From: Streptomyces sp. B93
GTDB lineage: Bacteria > Actinomycetota > Actinomycetes > Streptomycetales > Streptomycetaceae
Direction of reading: 5' to 3'
Assembly: GCF_018070565.1 (NCBI RefSeq)
Contig: NZ_JAGPXL010000005.1
Span: 62,001 to 126,000 of the forward strand
DNA length: 64,000 bases
The position numbers and the translations under genes are program-made. The notes under the pieces are model-generated. The model was not told the DNA's origin. It was given only the letters and a program-made list of their open reading frames with translations, and did not search any database. Below, one piece after another: positions 36,656 to 45,453 of the stretch (its first letter is position 1; each line of letters starts with the position of its first letter).

Positions 36656-36675
36656 TGCCGTATACCGGCAGTGCG
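36656..36675. promoter_or_regulatory. second TGCCGNNNACCGGCARTGCG site
   Basis: TGCCGTATACCGGCAGTGCG matches the core of the upstream element (TGCCGGGAACCGGCAATGCG) at all but four positions, 77 bases downstream and 22 bases before the start codon of the membrane-protein gene. Two such sites close together suggest a regulator binding region. Confidence 0.5.
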
Positions 36676-36696
36676 GGGGAAAGGGGGGCGGGGACC

Positions 36697-37545
36697 ATGC
36701 GGACGTTCGTGGAAGCCGCGACGGGCCTGCCCACCCTCCTGTTCACCACCGCCCTGGTCGTCGTCGCGTGCTTCTGGCTGCTGGTCGGCCTGCGGCTGAC
36801 CACCGTCGACACCTTCGACGCGGACGCGGACCTGCGCGCATGGGGACTTGGCGGCGTCCCGGTCGCCGTCGCGTTCTCGCTGCTGACGGCCATCGCCTGG
36901 GGCCTCGCAGTCGGCACCACGCTGCTGCTGGCCGACTTCGTCCCCGCGGGCGCCGCGGCCGGGCTGCTGCGGCTGGCCACTCCGGCCGGTGCGCTGCTCG
37001 TCGCCTGGCGGACGACCCGCCTGCTCGTCCGCCTGTCCCGCCGTCACTTCCCGGAGGAACGGGACCCTGAGCTTCCGGCACGGCCCGTCTCCGACGGCGG
37101 GGTGACGGGCGGACCAGGGGCGGACGGCGCGCGTCGCACGGGCGGCGAGATCGCTCGACGTACGGGGGATGCGGCCGCGTATCGCCCGGTCGACGGGACG
37201 GATCGACGTACGGATGATGCGTCCGCCCCTCGCCCAGGGGGCGGGACGGCGCGACGTAGGGGCGAGGGGACCGGCAATCGCTTGGGCGACGGGACCGCTC
37301 GAGGCACGGGCGGTGTGTCCGCGCCACGCACGGGCGACGTGCCTGCGCCAGGCAGGGGCGACGTGCCTGCGCCAGGCAGGGGCGATGTGCCCGCGCCACG
37401 CACGGGCGGTGGGACCGCGCCACGCACGGGCGGCGGAACAGGTCAACGCTCCGGCGATACGGCCGCATACCGCACTGCCCCTGCCCCCGCCCCCGCCCCA
37501 CCGGCCCCCCGGCCCGCCGCGCACGGCCACCGCCGCGCCGCCTGA
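36697..37545 (+). CDS. membrane protein with long tandem-repeat C-terminus
   Basis: 282 residues from the ATG at 36697, with a purine-rich AAGGGGGGCGGGGA before it. Two or three hydrophobic helices fill residues ~10-35 and ~50-105 (TLLFTTALVVVACFWLLVGL; VAVAFSLLTAIAWGLAVGTT; GLLRLATPAGALLVAW). From ~125 on it is low-complexity Arg/Gly/Thr/Pro/Ala, including five 8-residue units (VSAPRTGD, VPAPGRGD twice, VPAPRTGG, GTAPRTGG) encoded by 24-nt tandem repeats. It precedes the 1621-residue ATPase by 141 bases, and the two probably work together. The family of the membrane part is unknown to me. Confidence 0.75.
   Translation: MRTFVEAATGLPTLLFTTALVVVACFWLLVGLRLTTVDTFDADADLRAWGLGGVPVAVAFSLLTAIAWGLAVGTTLLLADFVPAGAAAGLLRLATPAGALLVAWRTTRLLVRLSRRHFPEERDPELPARPVSDGGVTGGPGADGARRTGGEIARRTGDAAAYRPVDGTDRRTDDASAPRPGGGTARRRGEGTGNRLGDGTARGTGGVSAPRTGDVPAPGRGDVPAPGRGDVPAPRTGGGTAPRTGGGTGQRSGDTAAYRTAPAPAPAPPAPRPAAHGHRRAA
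37315..37434 (+). repeat. five 24-nt tandem repeats inside the membrane-protein gene
   Basis: Five consecutive in-frame 24-base units encode eight-residue repeats; units two and three differ at one base only. Copy number could change by slippage without a frameshift. Confidence 0.85.
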
Positions 37546-37686
37546 CCGACCACGCGCGCCGCGAATCGGCGCACTACCGCTCCCACCCGGCCGTTCCGGC
37601 ACCGCATCGCATCGCACCGCACCGCCGACCGGCCGTCGAAGGCCCTGCGCCCGCCCGGCCTTCCTGACTTCCTGAGAGGGACCCGC

Positions 37687-40600
37687 ATGACCACCGGCCT
37701 CCTGGACACCGGTTCCTACGAGGTGCTGCGCGACCGGCTCACCGCCGAGGCCCGCGAACTCGCCCGGCGCGCCGAGCAGCTCAACACCCGCCGTGTGGAG
37801 GAGTTCGGCGCCACCCGGCTCGAACTCACCGGAACCGGACGGCTGCACACCGCGCAGCCGTGCCTGCCCCGGGACGTCGTCGCCATCGGCGACCGACTCC
37901 TCCTCGGCCGCAACGCCACCCCCGCCCACGAGGCGGAGCCCGCCGTCGCCGACGTCCTCGGCCTCTACGACCGCGACCTCGAACCACTGCCCGAGGACGC
38001 CGTCCCCGGACTGCTCGACGACCCCGCCCTCGTCCGCGAGTTCCAGGCCCTGCACCGGTACTACCGGCAGGCCAGGCTCCTCCAGCTGCGCCGCGTCGAC
38101 GGCAGGCTGCTGGCCGTCTTCCAGACCGGCGAGAAGGCCGCCGACATCCGCGTCCTGCGCTGGGCCGTCGCCGACGACGAGTCGGTGACCTTCCTGGACG
38201 CCCGCGGCGAACGCGACCACGTCCTCCCGCCCGCCCACGACGTCGAGTGGACCGCGACGACCCGCGAGGACCACGTCCTCGGCCGCCACCCCCATGTCGC
38301 CGTCCAGGGCGAGATCTACGTCGACACGCTCGGCGGCACCCTGACCGTCAAGGCCGTCGACGACACCGAGACCGGCGAGGGCATCCACGCCGAACCCGTC
38401 GACGAACCCCTCCAGTCCCTCGCCGACGCGGACATCGCCCACGCGCGCGTGGGCGCCCTGATCCTGCTGCGGGTCCGCCCCTACAAGGAGACCGCCGACC
38501 GCTACCTGGTCTTCAACACCCTCACCAGGACCGTCGTCCGCCTCGACGGCATCGGACAGGCCTGCCGCCGCCTCCCCGAGGACCAGGGCATCGTCTTCCC
38601 CGGCGGCTACTGCCTCGCCAGCGGCACCCACAAGACCTACGACCTCGACACGACCGACCTGGAGTTCGAGCGGGAGGTGCGCTCACCCAACGGCGAGGAC
38701 GTGCTGTTCGCGTTCCACGCGCGCGTGAGCGGACGCAGCCTCCTCCTTCCGTACAACATGATCCGCAAGGAGGTCGCCACCCCGCTGTCCTGCCACGGCT
38801 GGGCCCTCTTCGACGACGGCACCCTGATGGTGCTGCGCACCGAGGGCGACGAACCCGCGCGCGTGCACCCCCTCCAGCTGTGGAACTCCCCGTACGTCTC
38901 CGACACCCACGCCGCCGCCACCCCCACCGGCGACGGACCGCTCGCCCGGATCGGCAACGCCGACCTCGTCCGCGGCATCTCCGACTGCCTGTCCCTCGCC
39001 CGCACCGCCGCGGACACCACCCCCACCACCGAGATGTACCAGGCGCTGATCGCCGCCTGCGCCCGCACCACCGACGCCCACCACTGGCTCGGTGACCCGG
39101 AACTCGGCGACCCCCGCACCCCGTTGACACGGCTGCGGGACACCGCCGAGCAGGTGCTGGCCGAGTTCGAGACCGTTCGCGCCCTCACCCGGCAGGCGGC
39201 CGACGCCCTCGACGAGGCCGACGGCCGGATCGCCGCCGTGGTGCGCCGCCTCCGTGGCGAGGCGCCCCGCGAGGCCACCGCCTGGGTGACCGGGCTGACC
39301 GAACTGCGGCACGCGCTGGGCCACCTGACGACCTGCAAGGAGATGCGGTACGCCGACACCGGCCGCATCGAGGAGCTGACCGCCGCCGCCGAGGCCGACC
39401 TCGCCGCCTTCGGCCGCCGCGCCGTGGCCTTCCTCGCCCGCGAGGACGCCTTCACCGCCCACCACCGGGATGTCGAACAGCTCGTCGCGGACGCCGAGGC
39501 CGTCACCACCGTCGCCGAGGCCGCGCCCGTCGCCGCCCGGCTCGACGAACTCGCCGACTCCCTGCACACGGTGACCGAGGTCGCCGGTGGCCTCGACATC
39601 GGCGACACCACCGTCCGCACCGCCGTCCTGGAGCGCGTCGCCGAGGTCCTCGGCGGCGTCAACCGCGCCCGCGCCACCCTCGACGCACGCCGCCGCAGCC
39701 TCCTCGACCAGGAGGGCCGCGCCGCCTTCGGCGCCGAGTTCGCGCTGCTCGGACAGGCGGTCGCCGGTGCCCTCCAGGCCGCGGGCAGCCCCGAGGAGTG
39801 CGACGAGCAGCTGGCCCGGCTGCTGGTCCGGGTGGAGGACCTGGAGTCCCGGTTCGCCGAGTTCGACGACTTCCTCACCGAACTCGCCGACCAGCGCGCC
39901 GAGGTGTACGAGGCGTTCTCGGCCCGCAAGCAGTCCCTCGCCGACGCCCGCGTCCGCCGCGCCGACCAGCTCACCGCCTCCGCCGACCGCATCCTCGCCA
40001 CCGTCACCCGGCGCGCCGCCACCCTCCCCGACGCGGACGCCGTCGCCGCCTACTTCACCTCCGACCCGATGCCCGCCAAGGTCCGCCGCATCGCCGGAGA
40101 ACTGCGCGAGGCCGGGGACCAGGTCAGGGCCGAGGAACTCGACGGCCGCCTCAAGGCCGCCCGGCAGGAGGCCGTCCGTGCCCTGCGCGACCGCACCGAC
40201 CTCTACGGCGACGACGGCCGCACCATCCGCCTGGGCCGCCACCGCTTCGCCGTCAACACCCAGCCCCTCGACCTCACCCTGGTCCCGGACGGCGACGGCC
40301 TCGCCTTCGCCCTCACCGGCACCGACCACCGCACCCCCGTCACCGAAGCGGCCTTCCCCGGCCTCGCCGCCACCCGCCCCTACTGGGACCGCCACCTGCC
40401 GTCGGAGTCCCCGGAGGTGTACCGCGCCGAGCACCTCGCCGCCCGGCTGCTCGCCGAGCACGGCCCCCAGGCCCTGACCGACCACGACGACCTGCCCGCC
40501 CTGGTCCGCGACGCCGCGCGGGAGGCGTACGACGAGGGCTACGAGCGGGGCGTCCACGACCAGGACGCCACCGCGATCCTGACCGCCGTGCTGCGGCTGT

Positions 40601-42552
40601 ACGACGGTGCCGGGCCCCTGCGCCACGAGCCCGCCGCCCGCGCCGCCGCACAGCTGTTCTGGGCGCACGGCACCACCACCGAGGCCCGCGCCGACTGGCG
40701 GCGCCGCGCCGTCTCCCTCGCCCGCGCCCGCGACACCTTCGGCCCGACCCCCGCGCTCGACGCGCTCCGCGCCGAACTGGCCACCGCGATCGACGACTGG
40801 GGCCCAGGACCCGCACCAGCGGCCGCCGCCTACCTGTTCGACGAGCTGACCTGCGGCCCCGACGGCTTCGCCGTCAGCGCCGCCACCCGCACCCTCCTCG
40901 ACAAGTTCCGCCGCACGGTCGGCACCCCGGCCTACGACGACGACCTCGCCGCCCTCGACGACCTCACCGCCCGCCGCCAGCTGGTCGAGGCGTGGCTCAC
41001 CGCGTACGCCACGGCCACCGGCACCGAACTCACCCCCGGCGACCTCGCCGAGGCCGTCGCCGCCGAACTCTGCCCCGACCTGCCCCGTTACACCCACGAG
41101 GCACCCCTGACGGCCACCGTCGAGCACCTGCTCGGCAGCCACCCACGGCTCACCGGCCGCACCCTGACGGTGCGGATCGACGAGTTCCTCGCCCGCACCC
41201 GTGCCTTCCGCGAGCGGGACACCCCGGCCTTCCGCGCCTACCAGCGCCGCCGCACCGAACTCGTCGCCGCCGAACGCGCCCGGCTGCGGCTGGACGAGCT
41301 GCGCCCGCGCGTGATGTCGTCGTTCGTCCGCGGCCGACTCGTCGACGAGGTCTACCTCCCGCTCATCGGCGACAACCTCGCCAAGCAGCTCGGCACCACC
41401 GGCACGGACAAGCGCACCGACACCGGCGGCCTGCTCCTGTTGCTCTCCCCGCCCGGATACGGCAAGACGACCCTCATGGAGTACGTCGCCGACCGCCTCG
41501 GCCTGATCCTGGTCAAGGTCAGCGGCCCGGCCCTCGGCCACACCGTCACCTCCCTCGACCCCGCCGACGCCCCGAACGCCACCGCCCGCCAGGAGATCGA
41601 GAAGATCAACTTCGCGCTCGCGGCGGGCAACAACACCCTGCTGTACCTCGACGACATCCAGCACACCTCGCCCGAACTGCTCCAGCGGTTCATCCCGCTG
41701 TGCGACGCCACCCGCCGGGTCGAGGGCGTGTGGGAGGGCGCCCCGCGCACCTTCGACCTGCGCGGCAAGCGGTTCGCCATCTGCATGGCGGGCAACCCCT
41801 ACACCGAGTCCGGCGGCCGTTTCCAGGTACCGGACATGCTCGCCAACCGGGCCGACGTGTGGAACCTCGGCGATGTGCTGACCGGCAAGGAGGACGCCTT
41901 CCACGTCAGCTTCGTCGAGAACGCCCTCACCTCCAACCCGGTCCTCGCGCCGCTCGCCGGGCGCGACCGCGCCGACCTCGACCTGCTGATCCGGCTCGCC
42001 GAGGGCGACCCGGCGGCCCGCGCCGACCGGCTCACCCACCCCTGCACCCCCGCGGAGCTGGAGCGCGTCCTCGCCGTGCTGCGTCATCTGCTCACCGCCC
42101 GCGAGACGGTGCTCGCGGTCAACGCGGCGTACATCGCCTCCGCCGCCCAGTCGGACGGCACCCGCACCGAACCGCCGTTCCGGCTCCAGGGCTCGTACCG
42201 CACCATGAACAAGATCGCCCAGCGCCTCCAGCCGGTGATGAACGGCGCCGAACTGGCCGCCGTGCTCGACGACCACTACACCGCCGAGGCCCAGACCCTC
42301 ACCTCCGGCGCCGAGGCCAACCTGCTCAAACTGGCGGAGCTGCGCGGCACCCTGGCCCCCGCCGAGGCCGAGCGGTGGGCGGAACTGAAGGCCGCCCACG
42401 TCCGCACCCGTCTCCTCGGCGGCCCCGACGACGAGCCCCTCACCAAGGCGATCGCCGCTCTCGGCCTTCTCGCCGACCGGGTGGCGGCGGTCGAGTCCGC
42501 CATCACCCGAGCCACCGACCCCCGCAACGCCCTGCGGCGCCAGGCCCGGTGA
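37687..42552 (+). CDS. giant AAA ATPase of the 'DNA repair ATPase' type
   Basis: 1621 residues from the ATG at 37687, with GAGAGGGA upstream. An N-terminal coiled segment (~10-35, ELARRAEQLNTRRVEEFG) precedes a beta-propeller-like region (~45-400). Helical and coiled-coil stretches fill ~480-840 and ~920-1200. The C-terminal AAA module has Walker A SPPGYGKTTLMEY near residue 1254-1265 and Walker B NNTLLYLDDIQHTSPELL near 1317, plus sensor-like GNPYTESGGRFQVPDMLANRADV and MoxR-like architecture. Homologues are annotated 'DNA repair ATPase' with no proven role; in other bacteria they are found beside flotillin/membrane genes. The membrane gene just upstream fits that pattern. Confidence 0.85.
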   Translation: MTTGLLDTGSYEVLRDRLTAEARELARRAEQLNTRRVEEFGATRLELTGTGRLHTAQPCLPRDVVAIGDRLLLGRNATPAHEAEPAVADVLGLYDRDLEPLPEDAVPGLLDDPALVREFQALHRYYRQARLLQLRRVDGRLLAVFQTGEKAADIRVLRWAVADDESVTFLDARGERDHVLPPAHDVEWTATTREDHVLGRHPHVAVQGEIYVDTLGGTLTVKAVDDTETGEGIHAEPVDEPLQSLADADIAHARVGALILLRVRPYKETADRYLVFNTLTRTVVRLDGIGQACRRLPEDQGIVFPGGYCLASGTHKTYDLDTTDLEFEREVRSPNGEDVLFAFHARVSGRSLLLPYNMIRKEVATPLSCHGWALFDDGTLMVLRTEGDEPARVHPLQLWNSPYVSDTHAAATPTGDGPLARIGNADLVRGISDCLSLARTAADTTPTTEMYQALIAACARTTDAHHWLGDPELGDPRTPLTRLRDTAEQVLAEFETVRALTRQAADALDEADGRIAAVVRRLRGEAPREATAWVTGLTELRHALGHLTTCKEMRYADTGRIEELTAAAEADLAAFGRRAVAFLAREDAFTAHHRDVEQLVADAEAVTTVAEAAPVAARLDELADSLHTVTEVAGGLDIGDTTVRTAVLERVAEVLGGVNRARATLDARRRSLLDQEGRAAFGAEFALLGQAVAGALQAAGSPEECDEQLARLLVRVEDLESRFAEFDDFLTELADQRAEVYEAFSARKQSLADARVRRADQLTASADRILATVTRRAATLPDADAVAAYFTSDPMPAKVRRIAGELREAGDQVRAEELDGRLKAARQEAVRALRDRTDLYGDDGRTIRLGRHRFAVNTQPLDLTLVPDGDGLAFALTGTDHRTPVTEAAFPGLAATRPYWDRHLPSESPEVYRAEHLAARLLAEHGPQALTDHDDLPALVRDAAREAYDEGYERGVHDQDATAILTAVLRLYDGAGPLRHEPAARAAAQLFWAHGTTTEARADWRRRAVSLARARDTFGPTPALDALRAELATAIDDWGPGPAPAAAAYLFDELTCGPDGFAVSAATRTLLDKFRRTVGTPAYDDDLAALDDLTARRQLVEAWLTAYATATGTELTPGDLAEAVAAELCPDLPRYTHEAPLTATVEHLLGSHPRLTGRTLTVRIDEFLARTRAFRERDTPAFRAYQRRRTELVAAERARLRLDELRPRVMSSFVRGRLVDEVYLPLIGDNLAKQLGTTGTDKRTDTGGLLLLLSPPGYGKTTLMEYVADRLGLILVKVSGPALGHTVTSLDPADAPNATARQEIEKINFALAAGNNTLLYLDDIQHTSPELLQRFIPLCDATRRVEGVWEGAPRTFDLRGKRFAICMAGNPYTESGGRFQVPDMLANRADVWNLGDVLTGKEDAFHVSFVENALTSNPVLAPLAGRDRADLDLLIRLAEGDPAARADRLTHPCTPAELERVLAVLRHLLTARETVLAVNAAYIASAAQSDGTRTEPPFRLQGSYRTMNKIAQRLQPVMNGAELAAVLDDHYTAEAQTLTSGAEANLLKLAELRGTLAPAEAERWAELKAAHVRTRLLGGPDDEPLTKAIAALGLLADRVAAVESAITRATDPRNALRRQAR

Positions 42553-42603
42553 CGGAGATGTCCGAGCAGACCGCCCCTCCACGGCGCCGGGCGGTACAGC
42601 GCA

Positions 42604-42706
42604 CCCGGGGGCGCGGGGAACTGCGCGACCAGCCCCCCACGAGCCGCACCCGGCGACGAACCGCACAGCCCCCCACTCCGGACCGCCACCCAGCCCCCCA
42701 CTCCGG
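42604..42706. repeat. Streptomyces-type intergenic repeat plus CAGCCCCCCACTCCGG direct repeats
   Basis: The stretch beginning GGGGCGCGGGGAACTGCGCG and continuing into ACCAGCCCCCCAC has the form of the short intergenic repeat widespread in Streptomyces chromosomes (recalled, not searched). It is followed by two identical 16-base copies of CAGCCCCCCACTCCGG (42666-42681, 42691-42706). Confidence 0.6.
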
Positions 42707-42723
42707 CACGGTAGAAAGGACCC

Positions 42724-43257
42724 ATGCCGGAGCACGAGCCCCCCACAGCGAACCCGGACGACGTGGACGCGGTGACCCGTGCGGTCCTCACCGCGTCCCG
42801 CCTCCTCGTCGCGGTCTCGGCGCAGTCCCTCGCCGCGGTGGAGGAGCGGGTCACCCTGCCCCAGTTCCGGATGCTGGTGGTCCTGTCCACCCGCGGCACC
42901 ACCAAGCTGGTCACCCTCGCCGAGCTGCTGAACGTGGCGCCGTCCACGGCGATGCGTATGGTGGACCGGCTGATCGCGGCCGGACTCGCGGACCGTCAGG
43001 TCAACCCGCACAACCGCCGGGAGACACTGCTGCGTCTCACGCGGGAGGGGCACCGGACCGTCGAGGACGTCACCGCGCGCCGTCGTGCCCAGATCACGGG
43101 GATCGTGCAGCGGCTCGCCCCCGAACAGCGGGCCGCCCTGGTCGAGGCGCTGACCGCCTTCAACACGGCCGGTGGGGAGCCGCCCGCCCCCGCCGCCGAC
43201 GCCCCGGGGCCGCACCCCCTGGGGTGGACGGACACCGTGCCGGGGCCCGGCGTCTGA
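42724..43257 (+). CDS. MarR-family transcriptional regulator
   Basis: 177 residues from the ATG at 42724, with AAAGGA five bases upstream. A winged-helix core spans ~40-115 (VTLPQFRMLVVLSTRGTTKLVTLAELLNVAPSTAMRMVDRLIAAGLADRQVNPHNRRETLLRLTREGH), with the recognition helix and the Asn/Arg-rich wing intact, and a C-terminal dimer helix. The tail is Pro/Gly-rich. A 13-base palindrome TTGCATAATGCAA lies 33 bases after the stop, upstream of the next gene, and is a natural candidate for its operator. Confidence 0.9.
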   Translation: MPEHEPPTANPDDVDAVTRAVLTASRLLVAVSAQSLAAVEERVTLPQFRMLVVLSTRGTTKLVTLAELLNVAPSTAMRMVDRLIAAGLADRQVNPHNRRETLLRLTREGHRTVEDVTARRRAQITGIVQRLAPEQRAALVEALTAFNTAGGEPPAPAADAPGPHPLGWTDTVPGPGV

Positions 43258-43289
43258 ACCGGTGCCGCGTCCGTCCCGTCGTACGTGTT

Positions 43290-43302
43290 TTGCATAATGC
43301 AA
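43290..43302. promoter_or_regulatory. MarR-type operator TTGCATAATGCAA
   Basis: A perfect 6-bp inverted repeat around a central A, AT-rich in a GC-rich setting, 73 bases before the start of the membrane protein at 43375. MarR proteins usually bind AT-rich palindromes of this size. Confidence 0.6.
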
Positions 43303-43374
43303 GGAAGCACAGTGGGCAGGGCGGCGATGACGCGGGCCGGTGACACGACGACCGAGGAACGCCGGAGGTGACAC

Positions 43375-44073
43375 ATGCGCATACCGCGTCCGCGCCGCCA
43401 GTCCCCGCTCCCGGTGGAGCCGCATCTGCTGACCCATGTCACCGCCACGGTGTGGGGCCCGGCCGAGTTCATCGGCCTGCCGCCCTGGAGGCTGGCCGCG
43501 AAAGGCCTGGTCACCGGCGTGCTGGGGGCCGGACTGATCGTGGGCTGCGGGATGGCGGGGGCCTGGACGGGGTGGCCCGCGCTGGGCAGCGGGGAGGCGG
43601 GGCTGCTGGCCGTCGCCGTGCTGTCGGTGCGGCTGCTGGCGCTCCGGGCCGGGCGGGCGCTGATCGGGATCGTGGTGGTGCTCGGCGTCTGCCTGGTCAC
43701 CCAGACCCCTCAGGTCGCCGCGGGCATGGTGCTGGCGGAACGCGGCCACACCCGCTCCGCGGTGGTGGTGTCGGTCGAGCACGGCGACCAGACGGGCGCC
43801 GGGGAGGACCGCTACCTCTGCTCGGTCACCGACCGCGACGGCGAACCGCTCGGCGTCCGCATCTGGCGCGGCTGCGGCCCGTCCGTCCGGCCGGGCGACG
43901 CGCTGACCGTGGTGTACGACCCGGAGGGCCGGGTGCCGCCCCGGGGTGTGACCGGTGAGGTCACTGACTGGGGGGCGGTGCGGGGCCTCACCGTGACGTC
44001 CGGGGGACTGGTCGTGGTGAGCGCGCTCGCGGTCGTACGGTCCTTCCGGCTCAGGTCGGCCGCACACCGCTGA
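43375..44073 (+). CDS. membrane protein, DUF3592-like
   Basis: 232 residues from the ATG at 43375, after a near-perfect GGAGGTG. Hydrophobic helices at ~40-65 and ~75-120, a soluble loop of ~60 residues with two cysteines (DRYLCSVTDRDGEPLGVRIWRGCGPSVRPGDALTVVYDPEGRVPPR) and a final helix (LTVTSGGLVVVSALAVV). The loop motif (DPEGRVPPR after PGDxLTVVYD) resembles DUF3592-type domains, but that is a weak resemblance. It may be controlled by the MarR protein upstream. Its stop lies six bases from the stop of the convergent permease gene. Confidence 0.65.
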   Translation: MRIPRPRRQSPLPVEPHLLTHVTATVWGPAEFIGLPPWRLAAKGLVTGVLGAGLIVGCGMAGAWTGWPALGSGEAGLLAVAVLSVRLLALRAGRALIGIVVVLGVCLVTQTPQVAAGMVLAERGHTRSAVVVSVEHGDQTGAGEDRYLCSVTDRDGEPLGVRIWRGCGPSVRPGDALTVVYDPEGRVPPRGVTGEVTDWGAVRGLTVTSGGLVVVSALAVVRSFRLRSAAHR

Positions 44074-44079
44074 CCGGCG

Positions 44080-45378
44080 TCAGGCCAGGGCGAAGTACCG
44101 CAGCCACACATAGGCGAGCGCCAGCAGCACGGTCACGGCGGTGACGACCAGGCCGTACTTGGTGAACTGCCAGAAGGAGATCGGCTGGCGGCTGCGCTCG
44201 GCGATGCCGAGGACGACCACGTTGGCGCTGGCGCCGATCGCGGTGGCGTTGCCGCCGAGGTCGGCGCCGAGCGCGAGGGCCCACCACATGACGTGGTCGC
44301 CGTCGCCGCCCATGGAGGTCACCAGGTCGGAGGTGATGGGGGCCATGGTGGCGACGTAGGGGATGTTGTCGACGATGCCGGACAGTACGGCCGAGGCGCT
44401 CAGCAGGATCATGGACCCGCCGAGTTCGTTGTCGCCGATGGCGTCGGCGAGGGTCTTGGAGATCTCGCTGATCACTCCGGTCTCGATGAGGCCGCCGATC
44501 ATGATGAAGAGTCCGGCGAAGAAGGCCAGGGTGGGCCACTCGACCTCGCGCAGGACGTCTCCGGTCTGCACGCTGGAGACGGCGACGAGGAGTCCCGCGC
44601 CGAGGAGGGCGACGACGCTGGGCTCGTAGTGCAGGACGGGGTGCAGCACGAACCCGGCGACCACGAGGGCGAGCACGGTCAGGCCCTGGACGAGCAGCCG
44701 GGGGTCGTGGATGGCCTCGCGCTCCTCCAGCGCCATGACCTCGGCGGCGCGTTCCTCGTCGAAGCGGAAGGACTTGCGGAACATCACCCGGCACAGGACG
44801 AGCAGGACGACCACCAGCACGGCCACCAGGGGCGCCAGATGGACGAGGAAGTCGTTGAAGGTCAGCCCGGCTCGGCTGGCGATGATGATGTTGGGCGGGT
44901 CACCGACGAGGGTGGCGGTGCCGCCGATGTTCGAGGCGAGGACCTCGGCGATCAGGAAGGGCGCCGCGGGCAGCGCCAGCCGTTCGCACACCAGCAGGGT
45001 CACCGGGGCGATCAGCAGCACGGTGGTGACGTTGTCGAGCAGCGCCGAGGCCATGGCCGTGATCACGACGAGCATGACCATGACCCGGAAGGGCTTGGCC
45101 TTGGCCCGTTTCACCGACCAGATCGCCAGATACTCGAACATGCCGGTCTTCTTCAGCACTCCGACGATCATCATCATGCCCAGCAGCAGGAAGATGACGT
45201 TCCAGTCGACGCCCGAGTGCTCGGAGTAGAAGGCCGACTGGTCGTCGGTGGCGCGGATCGCAAGCATCAGGCCCGCGCCCCCGAGGGCCACGGCGACGCG
45301 GTGGATCTTCTCGCTGATGATCAGGGCGTACGCACCGACGAAGACGACGATCGCCGCCCAGCTGTGCCAGTCGTTCAC
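44080..45378 (-). CDS. ArsB/NhaD-type ion permease, copy 2
   Basis: 432 residues, about 95 percent identical to the copy at 32957-34255 by direct comparison of the translations (about 22 differences). The same paired motifs are present (LLDNVTTVLLIAPVT; VGDPPNIIIASRAGLTFNDFL; SGIVDNIPYVATMAP; GGNATAIGASANVVV). Differences cluster in the N-terminal third, one loop (VAVLVVVLLVLCRVMFRKSFRFDEER) and the last 20 residues; the second half is identical at both protein and DNA level over 524 bases. The CBS-domain gene 75 bases upstream probably forms an operon with it and may regulate its transport. Confidence 0.9.
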   Translation of the reverse strand: MNDWHSWAAIVVFVGAYALIISEKIHRVAVALGGAGLMLAIRATDDQSAFYSEHSGVDWNVIFLLLGMMMIVGVLKKTGMFEYLAIWSVKRAKAKPFRVMVMLVVITAMASALLDNVTTVLLIAPVTLLVCERLALPAAPFLIAEVLASNIGGTATLVGDPPNIIIASRAGLTFNDFLVHLAPLVAVLVVVLLVLCRVMFRKSFRFDEERAAEVMALEEREAIHDPRLLVQGLTVLALVVAGFVLHPVLHYEPSVVALLGAGLLVAVSSVQTGDVLREVEWPTLAFFAGLFIMIGGLIETGVISEISKTLADAIGDNELGGSMILLSASAVLSGIVDNIPYVATMAPITSDLVTSMGGDGDHVMWWALALGADLGGNATAIGASANVVVLGIAERSRQPISFWQFTKYGLVVTAVTVLLALAYVWLRYFALA

Positions 45379-45453
45379 GGTCCTCCGATGAATGGTCCCC
45401 TCGGCCGGCCGATCATGCTCCCCGGCACAACCGGAGGGAACCCTACCTCTTGC

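Noticed and set aside
37315..37434. CRISPR array suggested by regular 24-nt repeats
   Set aside because: The units are contiguous with no unique spacers and are in frame inside a coding sequence; no cas genes are nearby.
38683..44067. A 1794-codon open frame on the minus strand opposite the giant ATPase and MarR genes
   Set aside because: It is the antisense shadow of high-GC coding sequence: compositionally Gly/Val-rich, no domains, and it crosses several real plus-strand genes that have clear motifs.
33018..44664. Insertion sequence or composite transposon bounded by the two permease genes
   Set aside because: The duplicated segments are real permease genes in direct orientation. No transposase or terminal inverted repeats are seen. 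Duplication with gene conversion explains the identity.
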